From assembly GCA_037833965.1 (NCBI GenBank), contig AP031355.1, forward strand, positions 12,363,501 through 12,427,500: a stretch of 64,000 nt of DNA, given 5' to 3'. How positions within the stretch are numbered: the first letter of the stretch is position 1; the number at the start of each line of letters is the position of its first letter. The notes below the pieces were generated by a model. That model searched no databases, had not been told where the DNA came from, and saw only the letters and a list, made by a program, of their open reading frames with translations. This DNA is from Marchantia polymorpha subsp. ruderalis (Eukaryota > Streptophyta > Marchantiopsida > Marchantiales > Marchantiaceae). Made by a program: the position numbers and the translations under genes. Positions 34,805-46,499 of this stretch are shown here, piece after piece.

Positions 34805-36355
34805 ATGCTCAAGTATGAATCTTCATGTGAATCAGAGTCCACTACATCCGGCATTGGCTTTGGGAGAGCGGAAAAAGTAGAAAGTGAAACCCAAGATGAA
34901 GACGCGGCACAGAATCTACCACAATGTGATCCGGCAATTCCTGGATATGCTGGTCCTTACGATTTCTCATTCAGATCTGGACTGTCCAACATCCCAACTG
35001 GTTCTGGAGAGGCCAGCAAATCGGTACCAGCTACAGATGATGAGAAGCAAGATGGAGAGGCACCACGACGTCGGCTGGAAATAGTCCTAGCGGATCCTCT
35101 TCGTGTAGAAGATGGGGAGGTTGGACCCGATTTAAAGCTCCAGCAGACCGGAACATCTTCAACTACCAGTAGTACACTTTCACTCGATTGTCCGTCTTGC
35201 GAAAGGAAGATTCCAAAGTATGGAGCGCTGAACAAACTGACTTGTGTTTGTGGGCATTCTCTATGCTATATCTGCTGTGAGAGTGTCCCATATGGATCTA
35301 ACCGGGCTGCCTATGAGCATTTTTGCCTCCACGAGAGATACAATTCGGACAGACCGTGTAGACAATGCACATCTTGTCATCTGTACGATGTCTATGAGCG
35401 TGAGGGGGATATCAAGCACGCGAGAAGCACTAAAAGAGAGAATGTGCGAATAATGCCCGGAGCGGAGGACCGGGAAAAATCTCAAGGTGTTTCGTCGGTG
35501 GGATCGAAGAGTGGAAAAGTAAATATCTATGCAAGAGTTACACAAAATACCTCCACCACAAGACACGACAGGTGGGTTGCTCGACAGCTGCAGAGAGTGG
35601 CACTGGCCAGAGGGAGCACTTCGTCATTCAAGGATGAGCTTACTACTACTCAACCAGGAGTCCATCTAAATAAGATGATCATTGATTTAGTGGACATGGA
35701 GGAGGATATTTGTCAGGAAAGTGATGCTCCAGGTGGAGGTGCAGAGAGTTTAAGCCAGGACAGAAATCTGAGTCTGAGTTTGTGTAGCATTGATGAGCAA
35801 ATGCAGCAGATAGTTTTCTCGTCTGATCATGAAGCAGCCTCTGATCATAACTCACCGTTGCACGAGAATTTGATAGAGCTTGGAGAAGCTGAAGAGCTTG
35901 AAGTAGCTCAAGTGGAAAACGAGATTATTGAATTTGAGCTGGGACGTATCTCAGACAGTGATGACGAGGATGACGCAATTTCCGATGTGGAAAGGGAGCA
36001 GGGACTGCAGTCTGGAGAGCAGACGCAAATCTTCAAGATCTTCAATCAAGAACAGATTGATCTGAATAGAAATGGCCCTGACAATGATGTTCATCATGCA
36101 GGAACAAGCGTGGAGCTTCATGGACGAAAATATTACGATCCGACAAGAGGTGAATGTGAAAATCAAATAAATTACACTTCTCTTGCAACAAGCCCTGTCC
36201 CAGATACAGGTGAGGACAAAAACGTCAGTAGCAACAATGAGCTTGGTGATAAGAGTAGCTGCAATTTAGAATCTCGGATAGCACAGGTCACTTCAAGGAT
36301 ACCTCAAACCAGATCTCGGAAGAGGAAAGAAGCTACGATCATGAAGGAAGAATGA
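34805..36355 (+). CDS. RNF216/TRIAD3-like Rcat (RING2) protein lacking the catalytic cysteine
   Basis: 516 codons in one open exon; start taken at the first ATG, though the frame is open to about 34757 and an upstream exon is possible. Residues about 129-195 match the Rcat domain of RNF216-type RBR E3 ligases: CPSC, then C-V-C-G...C-Y-I-C, then HFC, then the lineage-typical CRQCTSC block. All eight zinc ligands appear to be present (C129, C132, C147, C149, C154, C157, H172, C174). The catalytic cysteine of the GCN-x-M-x-C motif is replaced: the sequence reads YGALNKLTC, with Leu142 at the cysteine position. No RING1 or IBR is seen. The rest is acidic and low-complexity (DSDDEDD near residues 380-390) with a basic C-terminus (RSRKRKE). 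Probably a non-catalytic zinc-fold protein; a relic of an RBR gene is the alternative. Confidence 0.6.
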   Translation: MLKYESSCESESTTSGIGFGRAEKVESETQDEDAAQNLPQCDPAIPGYAGPYDFSFRSGLSNIPTGSGEASKSVPATDDEKQDGEAPRRRLEIVLADPLRVEDGEVGPDLKLQQTGTSSTTSSTLSLDCPSCERKIPKYGALNKLTCVCGHSLCYICCESVPYGSNRAAYEHFCLHERYNSDRPCRQCTSCHLYDVYEREGDIKHARSTKRENVRIMPGAEDREKSQGVSSVGSKSGKVNIYARVTQNTSTTRHDRWVARQLQRVALARGSTSSFKDELTTTQPGVHLNKMIIDLVDMEEDICQESDAPGGGAESLSQDRNLSLSLCSIDEQMQQIVFSSDHEAASDHNSPLHENLIELGEAEELEVAQVENEIIEFELGRISDSDDEDDAISDVEREQGLQSGEQTQIFKIFNQEQIDLNRNGPDNDVHHAGTSVELHGRKYYDPTRGECENQINYTSLATSPVPDTGEDKNVSSNNELGDKSSCNLESRIAQVTSRIPQTRSRKRKEATIMKEE

Positions 36356-37983
36356 GATTTCCTATGAGCCCAACTTAACCCCATCATAATGTTCCACTAA
36401 GATACAAAAAAATTGCAGCAGAAAATCAAAACTAAGCTGTTGACCAAAATCAAATAACCTTATTAATACTTCCGATTTCGTGCGAGCTGAGCACTTGTAT
36501 GAGCGAGAAGTGACTAACATGGACTGGATTCAAAGGTCGAAGTTGTATCTTGAAGAGTCCAAGAAAAATTTGTTTCAAGAGTTCATGATAATTACGTGTG
36601 TATTGCATTCCGCCATTCTTCTTAAATTCTGATGCATCAAGTTTCTTGAGATTCTTCATGAATGACTTGATTTCTTTTTAAAAACTTTCAACATGTAGTT
36701 TTGAACCTTATCGGACAGCATGATGCATAATATCTTCCAACTCGTTAAAATAATAAAAATCCCCTCCTCCAAAGTGAAGTCCTGATCTTTGCCACAGATA
36801 AAGACGCTAGCTACAGATCTGCGAGGTACAATATGATGATGCTCAAGTTTGGGGCTTTTGGCTGCCGAGAATATCTGTCCGAAGACAGGACTATGGTGTA
36901 AGTTTAGGAGGTGCCTGGCCTTTAAGAAAGTAGTCGAATTCGACTTTTGGCCCCACAGAATGTGGATGGAAGAAATCAACTGTTCGACTCTTTAATAATA
37001 TCTTCTCTTGTCACCTTGTAACAGTGAGATTGTAATAATATTTATATCCGGTCAAAGGAGCTGAAATGATGTTGTCGGGCACGATTTCACACCTGCGTAT
37101 CATTTTCTGCAGATAATGTGAAGCTCAAGGTCAGCCTCGGCCTCTATGCTTAACGTACCGAGTCAGAGGGTATATCGTGTTGTTTTGGACCCAGACCCAT
37201 GTCCACCGTGTGGTGGACAGGGGTCTGGACATGACCAGACATAACTCAAAACCTGGATTGGATCTCAGATTTACGAACTCGTATCATAATTCCGCGCGCC
37301 TCAATGTCGATGTCCAGTATAACTTAGAACCCCTATAACTTATTTCGACCTATGATGCAAAACCTGTACGGCATAGTTTCCAGCAGGATGACGACGCGTT
37401 GAAAACAAGTTCTCAATCCGCCGCTCTCACTCAAACCATGAAAACGTTTTAATCTAATTTCCATGTTCGGTCAGAAAATCTAAATGGATTCAGGTTAGGA
37501 CCAAATCTAATTTGCGACGAGAGGAAAATCATCGAAACATGGGACCAGAAGAAAATTGAGGATCTCGACAGGTCAAACAAGAAATACCTGTCTTGAATAG
37601 ATATTCAGATCTCCAAAATTACGGCTGACAGAAATATTTCAAACTTCTTATAGTGACGACAGAGGCAACTTGTTAGCGAAAGAACAATATTTTCTTCAAT
37701 GCTGATGCGATTCACCTGTCGAGATAGCATAGCATCGTGTACGGCTAAGGCTTTGGCTTCACGTTTTGTTGGACGAGACAATGTAGAGCCAAGATCTTAC
37801 TAGCTCTTTGCCAGTTTCAAGCTCCAGATGTTTTCCCTCTAGATTCTACCTCAAGTCTTTTCTGTTTGTCCAAACGACTGGACCTGAAGGTCGCTGCCAG
37901 CGAGATGTCTAATAAATGTGGCATCTTCTATATGCATATGACCGTAGCATTTTCCATGGCCCTGGCCCGACCTGTTAGCTTGG
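36356..37983. other. No recognised gene
   Basis: This is downstream of the Rcat gene. It contains a strong 17-bp hairpin (37191-37228), listed separately. Short open frames on the minus strand show no family resemblance. Confidence 0.45.
37191..37228. repeat. 17-bp inverted repeat with 4-base loop
   Basis: The arms CCAGACCCATGTCCACC (37191-37207) and GGTGGACAGGGGTCTGG (37212-37228) pair with one mismatch around GTGT. Confidence 0.85.
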
Positions 37984-40501
37984 TGTAATAACCCACTAAA
38001 GGCTAAAACTGTAATATAGTGGTAGAAAGGTCGAACCCGCAGGGACAGAGGAACACGCAGGGTACAAAGTGTCACATTTAACAGACTATTGAGGAGTTTG
38101 AATTCTCAGGCGACTGTCACTCCCAGATATACTGCAAGTGTCCACTCGGAGCGCACTCAGAGGTCGCACAGTGCAGCGTAACACACACACACACACACCT
38201 GAAACTTCAGAAACACAACCCAGAGATACGTCAGGACCTCTACTCAAGATTTCAGGGGGAAGGTCTCTCAAGAGTACACTCAGCGAAGCTGCGGGTAGTG
38301 ACTCCCAACTCCGGCTTTTACAACGCTTTCACTAGCTTGCTGCTAGCATAGGAAACCCGGTTTGGACTACCTACTTCGGATCGAAGTCACTCATACGCGG
38401 TGAACAACACTCTCAACTCACAAAACGCGCAGAGAACACAGGTCCGCACCGAAGGACTCACTGAGAAACATTCCAGTAACACACCATAACAGTCTATTGA
38501 AGAGTTTGAATTCTCAGGCACTTGTCATTCCCAGAAATACTACAGGGGTTACCCCAAAGGCACCTGCTGCAGCGTAACCTGAATTTACAACCAAGTCTTA
38601 CACGAAGTAGCAAAACTTCACTTTGGCATTCAGGGGAAAAATCCCGAAGGAGTACAATCAGGAACAAACACTCGAAGGTGTAGGGGCGAAACTATTCAAG
38701 TATCTAACTAGTCACTGGCTCTGAGCATCGGCAATCACCCGCAGGTGTAGATCCGAACTACTCAAGTCTCTAACCAATGTACTAGCTCTGAACATTCGGC
38801 CGAAGGCCTTCAGCTACACGATGCGGATCGCTAAGGTGTAGCTCCTCTTACGTGGTGACAGAACTAAGAACACAAACACGTAGAGAAAATGAGTTCTTGA
38901 TCTGCACTTCTGATGTTGGGAAAGATCACAAGGCAAGACGCCTTGAACTACTTTATACCTTCTAAGTCCTAACTAGCACTACACTGCACTACGCCATGGT
39001 GCGAGCCGCAACAGATCCTACACCTGAGGAGTCGGCGGCTGCCTTCCCCTCTAACTTACAACCTAAATCTAACCCTAACCCTAAATCTGAATCCTAAGCC
39101 TATTGTACAGAGCCGCCAGCGCCTTTCCATCCAATATCTGAGGCTAAAAATTTTGCAGGCATGCGTGGCCGGCTGAGATCAATGGCCCCATCAAATTTCA
39201 GATCCATCCGATCGTCCATCGCAAAAATATGGGCCCCGCCGTTTTGCGTCCCACACTTGACATAATCCCGCCAACTTCCCCCATCGGGAATCTTCTGCCA
39301 CGTGGCACCGAAGTCCCTTGAGCCGAAGTCAGATCTTCCGCCGGCTCCTTTCCTTTCCTGCGCTGCACCGGAGGTGAGTCTCGCCTATGCGTAGGCGCTC
39401 GCCTATGCGCAGGCAGTTTCCCGTCCGCATGGAGTCGCCCATCTATAACATGGGCGACTCCATGCGTAGACTTCTCTCGTCCGCGCATAGGACAAACTTT
39501 CCTCGCCTACTCGTAAGCGAGAAGCTGAGTATCTTGCGACCTTCATAACTCCCAGAGTCCTCATCCGTTCGTGGCGTTCTTGAGCTCGTTAGAAGCAGCG
39601 CGTCGAGCTCTTTCCAATGAGACCCTAATCAAGTCGAGGCGTTTCGAATTGAGAAAGTTATGAGGGATTCACTCTTCCGCCAAATGCACTCTCCCGCATC
39701 GCCGAAGGCGTTGACCCGAAGGCGAACATCTAGGGCCGAAAGCGTATATTCTGCCGATGGCGAAGTGTCTACGCGCAGGCGAATTCCTTCGGCCGAAGGC
39801 GGATTTCCCGGCGGACTTCCCGCCGACCTCGAACTCCTTCCGCCTATCCGTAGACGCTCTCCTTTGCATCTTTCGACAGTCACAACTCCCTAGGTACTCA
39901 TCCGTTCCAAGCGTTCTTAGGCTCGTTAGAACGAGCATGTCCAGCTCTTTCCAACAAGACCCTATTCAAGTCAAGGCGTTGCGAATTGAGAAAGTTATGA
40001 GGGATTCACTGTTCCGCCGAATGCACTCTCCCGCATCGCCGAAGGCGTTGACCCGAAGGCGTCTACCGCCGAAGGCGCATCTTCCGGCGGTTCTTCCGCC
40101 GAAGGCGTACCGCCAAAGTCGCTCTACCGCCGAAGGCCCCCCATTAGTAACTTCCGACACTCATAACTTAGTGACCTCTCATCCGTTTCACAAGTTCTTG
40201 GGCTCGTTAGAACCAGCGCGTCGAGTTCTTTCTAACAAAACCCGAAGCAACTCAAAGCGTTTCGAATTGAGAAAGTTATGAGTGATCTACCGCCGAAGGT
40301 GCTCGAAGCGGATCTTGCAGCATGAACCGCCCGTTCCGTCCCAAGCGTCCCACTGTGGCCTAAGCCCAAAACCCCTTGACTGTCCTCGATCCTCTTTTTA
40401 CTCTGGTTTCGTGTACGGATTACTATTTACAGCTGTTGCCGCTGTACTTACTATTCAAAAATGTTTTAGTTCCGACAAAAAACAAAAAGTGGGTTATCAC
40501 A
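37984..40501 (-). mobile_element. Element D: reverse solo LTR (2518 bp) with perfect target duplication
   Basis: On the plus strand it starts TGTAATAACCCAC and ends GTGGGTTATCACA. The flanking five bases are CTTGG on both sides (37979-37983 and 40502-40506), a perfect target duplication. Content in minus-strand order: three hairpin modules (near 40.2, 39.9 and 39.6 kb), a small remnant with the QRRKGKEPAED words of the LTR ORF (around 39.34 kb), a TATA box (38951-38957), the internally repeated U5-like segment and a (CA)n tract. It is about half the length of C or F and its ORF is essentially lost, so it is a broken copy. Confidence 0.9.
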
Positions 40502-43200
40502 CTTGGTGTAGACTAAGGAACATAATGTGAAGAGATGTCATCAGGTAGTGTCCACAGTAACTACCTCATGCGAAGTTTATGCAGAAATCTACTGTAAGCT
40601 AAAACTCTATTCAGTTGGCCTTCTTATCATGGAGTAGGTTACGTTACACAGTCAAAATTAGATGAGCGGGTTGCATTAGTGGGATTCGGATCCTGTTTGG
40701 ATTAATGTAGCATGGAAGATTGATGATATAAAATGTTTCTTATATTACTGTTGTTCTACATCACAAATTGTATCTGCATTATTTAGATCTAAACGCACAG
40801 GGTAGTAATAATGTCCTCGCTGTGTGTTCTATATGAGAACATGGAGGGGAGGTACTCTGAGATGCAACTAGTTCTCTGGTAGATAAAACGAAGATGAAGA
40901 AGATGGCATATCATTCTAAACACATCGACTCAGGCTGCTTTTAATGGAAACCTGTACTGTAGTTACGAATTACCTGCTGGCTGCGACTGGGACGAAGGTC
41001 TCTATGACTAAACTGTGGGAAGGTGCACGTTTTATCAAGAGCAGATACTCCCATCGATTACAGTCAGCAATAAGACCCAGCTTCTTTGAGAATCTCTGTC
41101 AAAGATGTACTAGATTGCTAGTTCTCCGCCAACATTTCGGACCATATTTATTTATCGTGCAATTGTTTCTATGTATTGACTGGCGTTTAGATGCAATAAA
41201 CTTTTTAATCAGTGTTGTATTACATAATCGGTGATTGAATGTGAGTTGCGATCATAATGAACCTGGACATTTTACGTGTGTATACATACATAAACAAATA
41301 CATATGCATGGACTTGACAAGAGAAGCGTAAATTCCAATTCTACCGATGGAACAGTTACATCGACGTATGAAATACTAGGAAAGAACGACAAAAACGAAG
41401 TGGACGAGAGCTCAACCCTAACCCTCCGCGAAACAAGGAGCATATGTGTTTTGCGACTTTCTTCATAATCTAGGTAGTAGCAACAAGTGATCACGATTTT
41501 CCAAAGTTTTAGAAAAATGTTTGGAGGCGGATGGCAACCATCAGCAACTTCTTCGTGAGGTTCTTTGGTTCTTCTTTGAACGCGTGACTTCTCATCGTGC
41601 TTGGATCCCAAAACGGCGTTAGAAACTCATTTTTAGAATTTGACGCAGTTGTGGTACTCTTCAAAGTCTACCACAACGGCATAAGTCGGAGCTCTTGGGA
41701 GTCAAATTTGATGCGATGTGTATTGCTTTGTCTAAACAATTTAGCTGAAGTCGTTTACTACTTAGAGGTGCTTTAGGATCTAGGAGAAGTATCTGTCTTT
41801 TCAGGTTAAAAAAATGGACGAGGTAATGGAGTGTCGCAATCAGGAATCTCTCAAAAATTCTTTGGAAGAAGCGAATTTTCTAATAAAATTGTTGTTCTAA
41901 TTTTGTTGTTTGTATTTTCTAATAAAATACAAATAACACAAATTTTTTCCTTGAGTAATTCATCAATAATAATACAGAATAATTGGTTGCTCCAAGATAG
42001 CCTTAGATTTATTCTCTTTCAAACACGCGATGAGTCATCTTTCATCAAGATCTTTTCAATCATCCGAATGATAATTTCCATCTTTAGTTTGAAATTGAGC
42101 CGGTCGAGATCAATTTCTTCATCTTTGCACTAAGTTTGCCATCAAAACCTTTCAAATGTAATTCCAAAATGCCTTGACACCGCTGCATTTGTGTATCAAC
42201 TATAGTTCAATCACTCCACAATTGTCATAATACGTCGCACTTTGAGAATTGTGTACAAAAGATGTTCCAAAATGAAGTTTCAATTCTATCAATTTACTTT
42301 TATGTCTCAATCTTTGGTACTTGTTGCGTAGAGTACAAGAAACAACCTTTTGTCTTTTCTCTTTATAATAAAAAAACACATTGCGGGGTTCACTCTTGGA
42401 GATTGACTCACTACTATTTCTTCAAATTTCACTTTGAATTTTCTTGTGTTGAAATCTATGAAAATTCACGCCTAAAGATACTTTGAATATTCTAACCTTC
42501 CAACTCACTTTTTTACTCATTTTTCCATAAATTGAAAAACACTTAAGTTATTCTGTAAATGACTAAAGTTAAAGTAGAAAGTTGTGCGCTCAAATCCTAG
42601 TTTTGGATCTCCTAGATTTCAAAAGATTAGAACTTTCTTGTCAAACGTGATCTTTCAATGAAATTTTAACTAACACGTAGCTTAGTTTTTTTTCTACAAT
42701 TATGTTAATTTCAGAAGTTTTCAACAAAAATTTTAAAAAAATCAACTCTTTACATATTTGCCAGAGAATACTTTTTAAATCCCCGTCAAAAGCCCCTAAA
42801 GTTGAGATATTCCTAACTTTGGCTACACAAAAATATGAAACACATTCATTCTTTCACTCTACAATCATTAAAATTCTTGAAAAATCCTTTCAAAATAAAA
42901 TCGTTTGCTCCAAATCCAGCCCCTTCCAAAAAATAACGCATTTAGATGAATAAAATGTACAATATAACTTCCAACGTATCATAGGAAACTACTGGATACA
43001 TAAAGTGTATGGTGATCTTAAGCACATCTTTCATTATAACGTGAAGTTCATATGTCTTCTCATTGTCATCTTCTCTCAAGCAAAAAATTGAATTCTAAAT
43101 ATTCTACTTTTAGATTGAGGTCCCGACAACAAAATAAAAAATGTGATCTCATGTCACATTTTTTACTGACTTTCACTCAGGTTTACCTTTTATATCTTTT
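40502..43200. other. No recognised gene, AT-rich to the right
   Basis: There is no recognisable gene. A minus-strand frame near 41.3-41.6 kb (119 codons) has no family resemblance. Around 42.0-42.2 kb the minus strand has a stretch that reads like decayed coding sequence (DLDRLNFKLKMEIIIRMIEKI), unidentified. The rest is AT-rich. Confidence 0.4.
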
Positions 43201-43204
43201 TGAT

Positions 43205-43885
43205 AGCTCATCGTGATAAGTATACTTTCAGTGTGTTTGTTATCAAACTCTTTTTCCATCACTCAATTCCAAACACTCATCGATACTCAAAAGAATAATT
43301 AAACTCAAATTTATATTGATATAGCAAGTTTTCACACGACTTGCTTGAAAGTCTTTTCTCTGCCTCTCTATTTATTTTACTGAAAAAATTAACAATGTAA
43401 CATAAGGTAATTAACTCCTAATTTATTTTTACAAAGATAAATCATTGTAGGTTTGATTAGTTCTCAATACGTGGCAACATGTCATTGGCCTATCTAAAAA
43501 TTCTAGAAGTTTTCAAATCCCTAGATTGATGTTACGACATGACATATGAGACTTTCAAACTTTGAGAACTTCCATTTGCCACTAAATCAACTTTAGATTT
43601 TGACTAACGAATGAAGATTTCATTACTTAGTTAAACTAATCAAAATTAATTATGTAGTCAAAATTATTTCTCTTGAGATCTTTTTTTTATAAGGGACAAA
43701 ATAGTAAAGCTCATTCAAACCTTCTAGATTCCTCTAATTATTTTTCCAAGTATAGAACTTATAGCTAAACTTATTCATGACTAGACTAACTCAATTTTAA
43801 ATAGCTAGATTTAGTTATAACTACCTAGACTAAATTATACCTAAGCTAACCATGATCAACTCCTTGGTTACTTCTAATAAACATT
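43205..43885. repeat. Dispersed direct repeat, copy 1 (~0.65 kb)
   Basis: It matches 45290-46015 in the same orientation along most of its length: cactcaatt.ccaacactcat, cctctctat.tatt, ggtttga.tagt..tcaatacgtg, tgatcaact.cttg. The edges are approximate. No TG...CA ends or target duplications were found, so the element class is unclear. Confidence 0.7.
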
Positions 43886-44269
43886 TCACACATCCGGTGA
43901 TTTCATTGGTCCGTTGTATTTTGCTTGATTACTCTTGCTTTTTAGACACTTGCTTGAAGCTTTTTTGATTTGATTTTGTATTTGCGCTCTTGCATAATAC
44001 ATTGAATTTATACTCCAATTTCTGCAAATTTTCACCAATACTATGAAAGAACTGTTAAATTTCATGTCCATATCTTTCACACGAACCACAAAAGAACCGT
44101 CAATTATCTAGGTCTATGATAACATAGATGATCATTAATATGCTCGATGAGAGTCCATAAGTTTGACAACCGATTCCGAAACAATCCATAGACTTCTCTA
44201 ACTAGTAATAATCACAAACTAACATATCGGTGTCATAGATTATATTCAGGATTACTTATGTTTGGTAGT

Positions 44270-45235
44270 TGAGTTAACTTCCTTCACATGTTTAATCATA
44301 CGTGAAAGCATGCTTTTCATGTTCATTTTAAATCTCTCAACACACTTTGATTGCAATAATTATGCCATTGAATATTTGTATACTTTTTTGTATGCGTGGA
44401 TTGAGCTGAAGATGACAAGATGTAAGATAGATGTGAGATATTTCTGATTTCATCAAATTGTTCATAAATTTTTCAGCAATTGAACCTCGTATTTAATAGA
44501 AAGCTTGGAAAGATTTACAACCACAAAGTCAATATCGAACTTCCTCATATATCTTCAAGTAAACCATTCTTTCAAGAAGAAACGACGTCACCAATATACT
44601 TTAGTAACAATTCTTTATGAGTACCAGAAAGTAAAAATCACATGTTAGCCACTAGTTGGAATTCATGAAGTTTGACACCAAATCATGACTTTGATCACTT
44701 GACTCAATTCAATATTAATTTTACTTTGTATATCTTTTTGCTGTGCTTTACTTCAATTTCTGTTAAGTTAGTTGGAATTAAAAGCATGATTAGCTATTTA
44801 CTTACTGCTTCATATCTTTTAGTTATTGCCTTCCATAACAAGGATCAAGGTCATATATAGAGGTTATATATATTTTTTTTCATGTATGGATTAATATAGC
44901 TCTATAATCCATAAGTTTATTTTTCTAACCTAGACCAAGATATATTCCATGAGTATAACTCATGTGCAAGATATAAGTCAAGTTAGTATACTAGTGTTTT
45001 GACTTAATCACTAGCATAGTATATTATACTCTAAAGTTCTATAAAGACATTAAAAGATGAGAGTTCAAGTTGATAAAAACATAGGGAAAAATAAGGATAA
45101 AAAATAAATGGAGTTTATCACATTGGATTTTTTGGAGATATGCTCGACTTGCTTCAAAGACATCAAACAAGCATAGAGAATACATCAAGGAGATCAAGTA
45201 TCATCTAATACCTTGTATGAACAAAGTAAAAAGTG
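44270..45235. repeat. Dispersed AT-rich repeat shared with 60.61-61.59 kb
   Basis: Collinear similarity to the second block from cgtggaagcatgct-like words through gtgcaagatataagtca and cactagcatagta to cttcaaagacatcaaacaagca. In the second locus the next matching stretch (from about 46.1 kb here) follows almost directly. The repeat at 45.29-46.02 kb therefore looks like an insertion in this copy. Confidence 0.7.
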
Positions 45236-45289
45236 CAATCTATGATCTTCAAACTTACACACATTCACGTTTTTCTCACATGATTTTGT

Positions 45290-46015
45290 GGAAGCTCATC
45301 ATGATTCTAGAAGACAAATATCATTCAACTTGCATGTATTTCAAACATACTCTTATATGAACTCTCCACTCAATGTCCAACACTCATCAATACTCAAAAG
45401 AAGTAGTGCAACTCAAACTTATATTAATGATACAGATCCTCAGTGAATAAACTCTCATATACTGCTTGAACTTCTATTCTCTTCCTCTCTATATATTCTA
45501 TTTGAAAATTAGTATGGTAACGCATGGTAATTAGCTCCTAACATAGTTTTACTAGGATTAAGCATAATAGGTTTGACTAGTAGTCAATACGTGACGACAT
45601 ATCATTGAAGTACCTAAATCTTCGGCAGTCTTTTTAATCCTTAGGTTGAGGTAACAACATATCATTTGAGAATTTCAAAGTTTTAGATATTTCATTTGTC
45701 ACTAAATCAATTTTATACTTATTCTAATCAATTAAGTTTTCATTATTTAGTCAAACCAATCAAAACTAAAATTTAAATAAAGTTTTCACTTCATGTAATC
45801 TAGATTTTGATAGAAGACAAAAAAGTGATGCTTATTCAAATCTTCTAGAATTTTTTTAATTATTCTATGAAATATATTTTTACTGTAGCTTAACATAGTT
45901 ATAACTAGATCATTTTAATTGTAACTAGCTAGAATTAGTGATAACTAACTAAAATTAGTCATAATTTAGTTATTTCTAAACTACACGTGATCAACTACTT
46001 GACTAATTCTAATAC
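45290..46015. repeat. Dispersed direct repeat, copy 2 (~0.7 kb)
   Basis: Partner of 43205-43885. Relative to the 61.6 kb locus, a block of about 0.85 kb containing this repeat is extra here, which suggests a mobile or separately duplicated unit. Confidence 0.7.
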
Positions 46016-46418
46016 CAGTTCACAAGGTGTGAAGTAATAATAGATGTATTACTAACATTACTAATTCTACTACTACTTCACGGTCTTACGAGTCAAACAT
46101 ATGGGAAAAAGTCCAACATAAGGGATACCTTATCACATTAAATACTTTGAAGGTTTTTTTGTGATGTATTCATCTTTACTTAGTTCAAACCCTAGTAGAA
46201 ACTATTCAAGATGAAAAAAGACTAACATTATAATGAACAATTTTTAGTCATCATGTCAACAAATCATGTATTTGATATGATAGAAAATAAATGTGATAAT
46301 TGACATCAACATAATTCGTGTGCTTGTTAACTAATTACTGAGTGTGTTAGTTGAGAGCAACATGTTAGTATTAGTTATATCATTCATTCATTAGTAGTGG
46401 AATGAATAATTTGAATAA

Positions 46419-46499
46419 GATCATATCTCTAGGTACTTGTTTTACACACTTTTGACTTCAAAGCAAAAGTGTGTAAAACAAGTACCTAGAGATATGATC
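46419..46499. repeat. Perfect 36-bp inverted repeat with 9-base loop
   Basis: Arms 46419-46454 and 46464-46499 are exact reverse complements around acttcaaag. Three further base pairs can form inside the loop with a bulge. Confidence 0.95.

Noticed and set aside
41252-41611. 119-codon minus-strand frame
   Set aside because: No recognisable domain, odd composition and no conservation elsewhere in the window.
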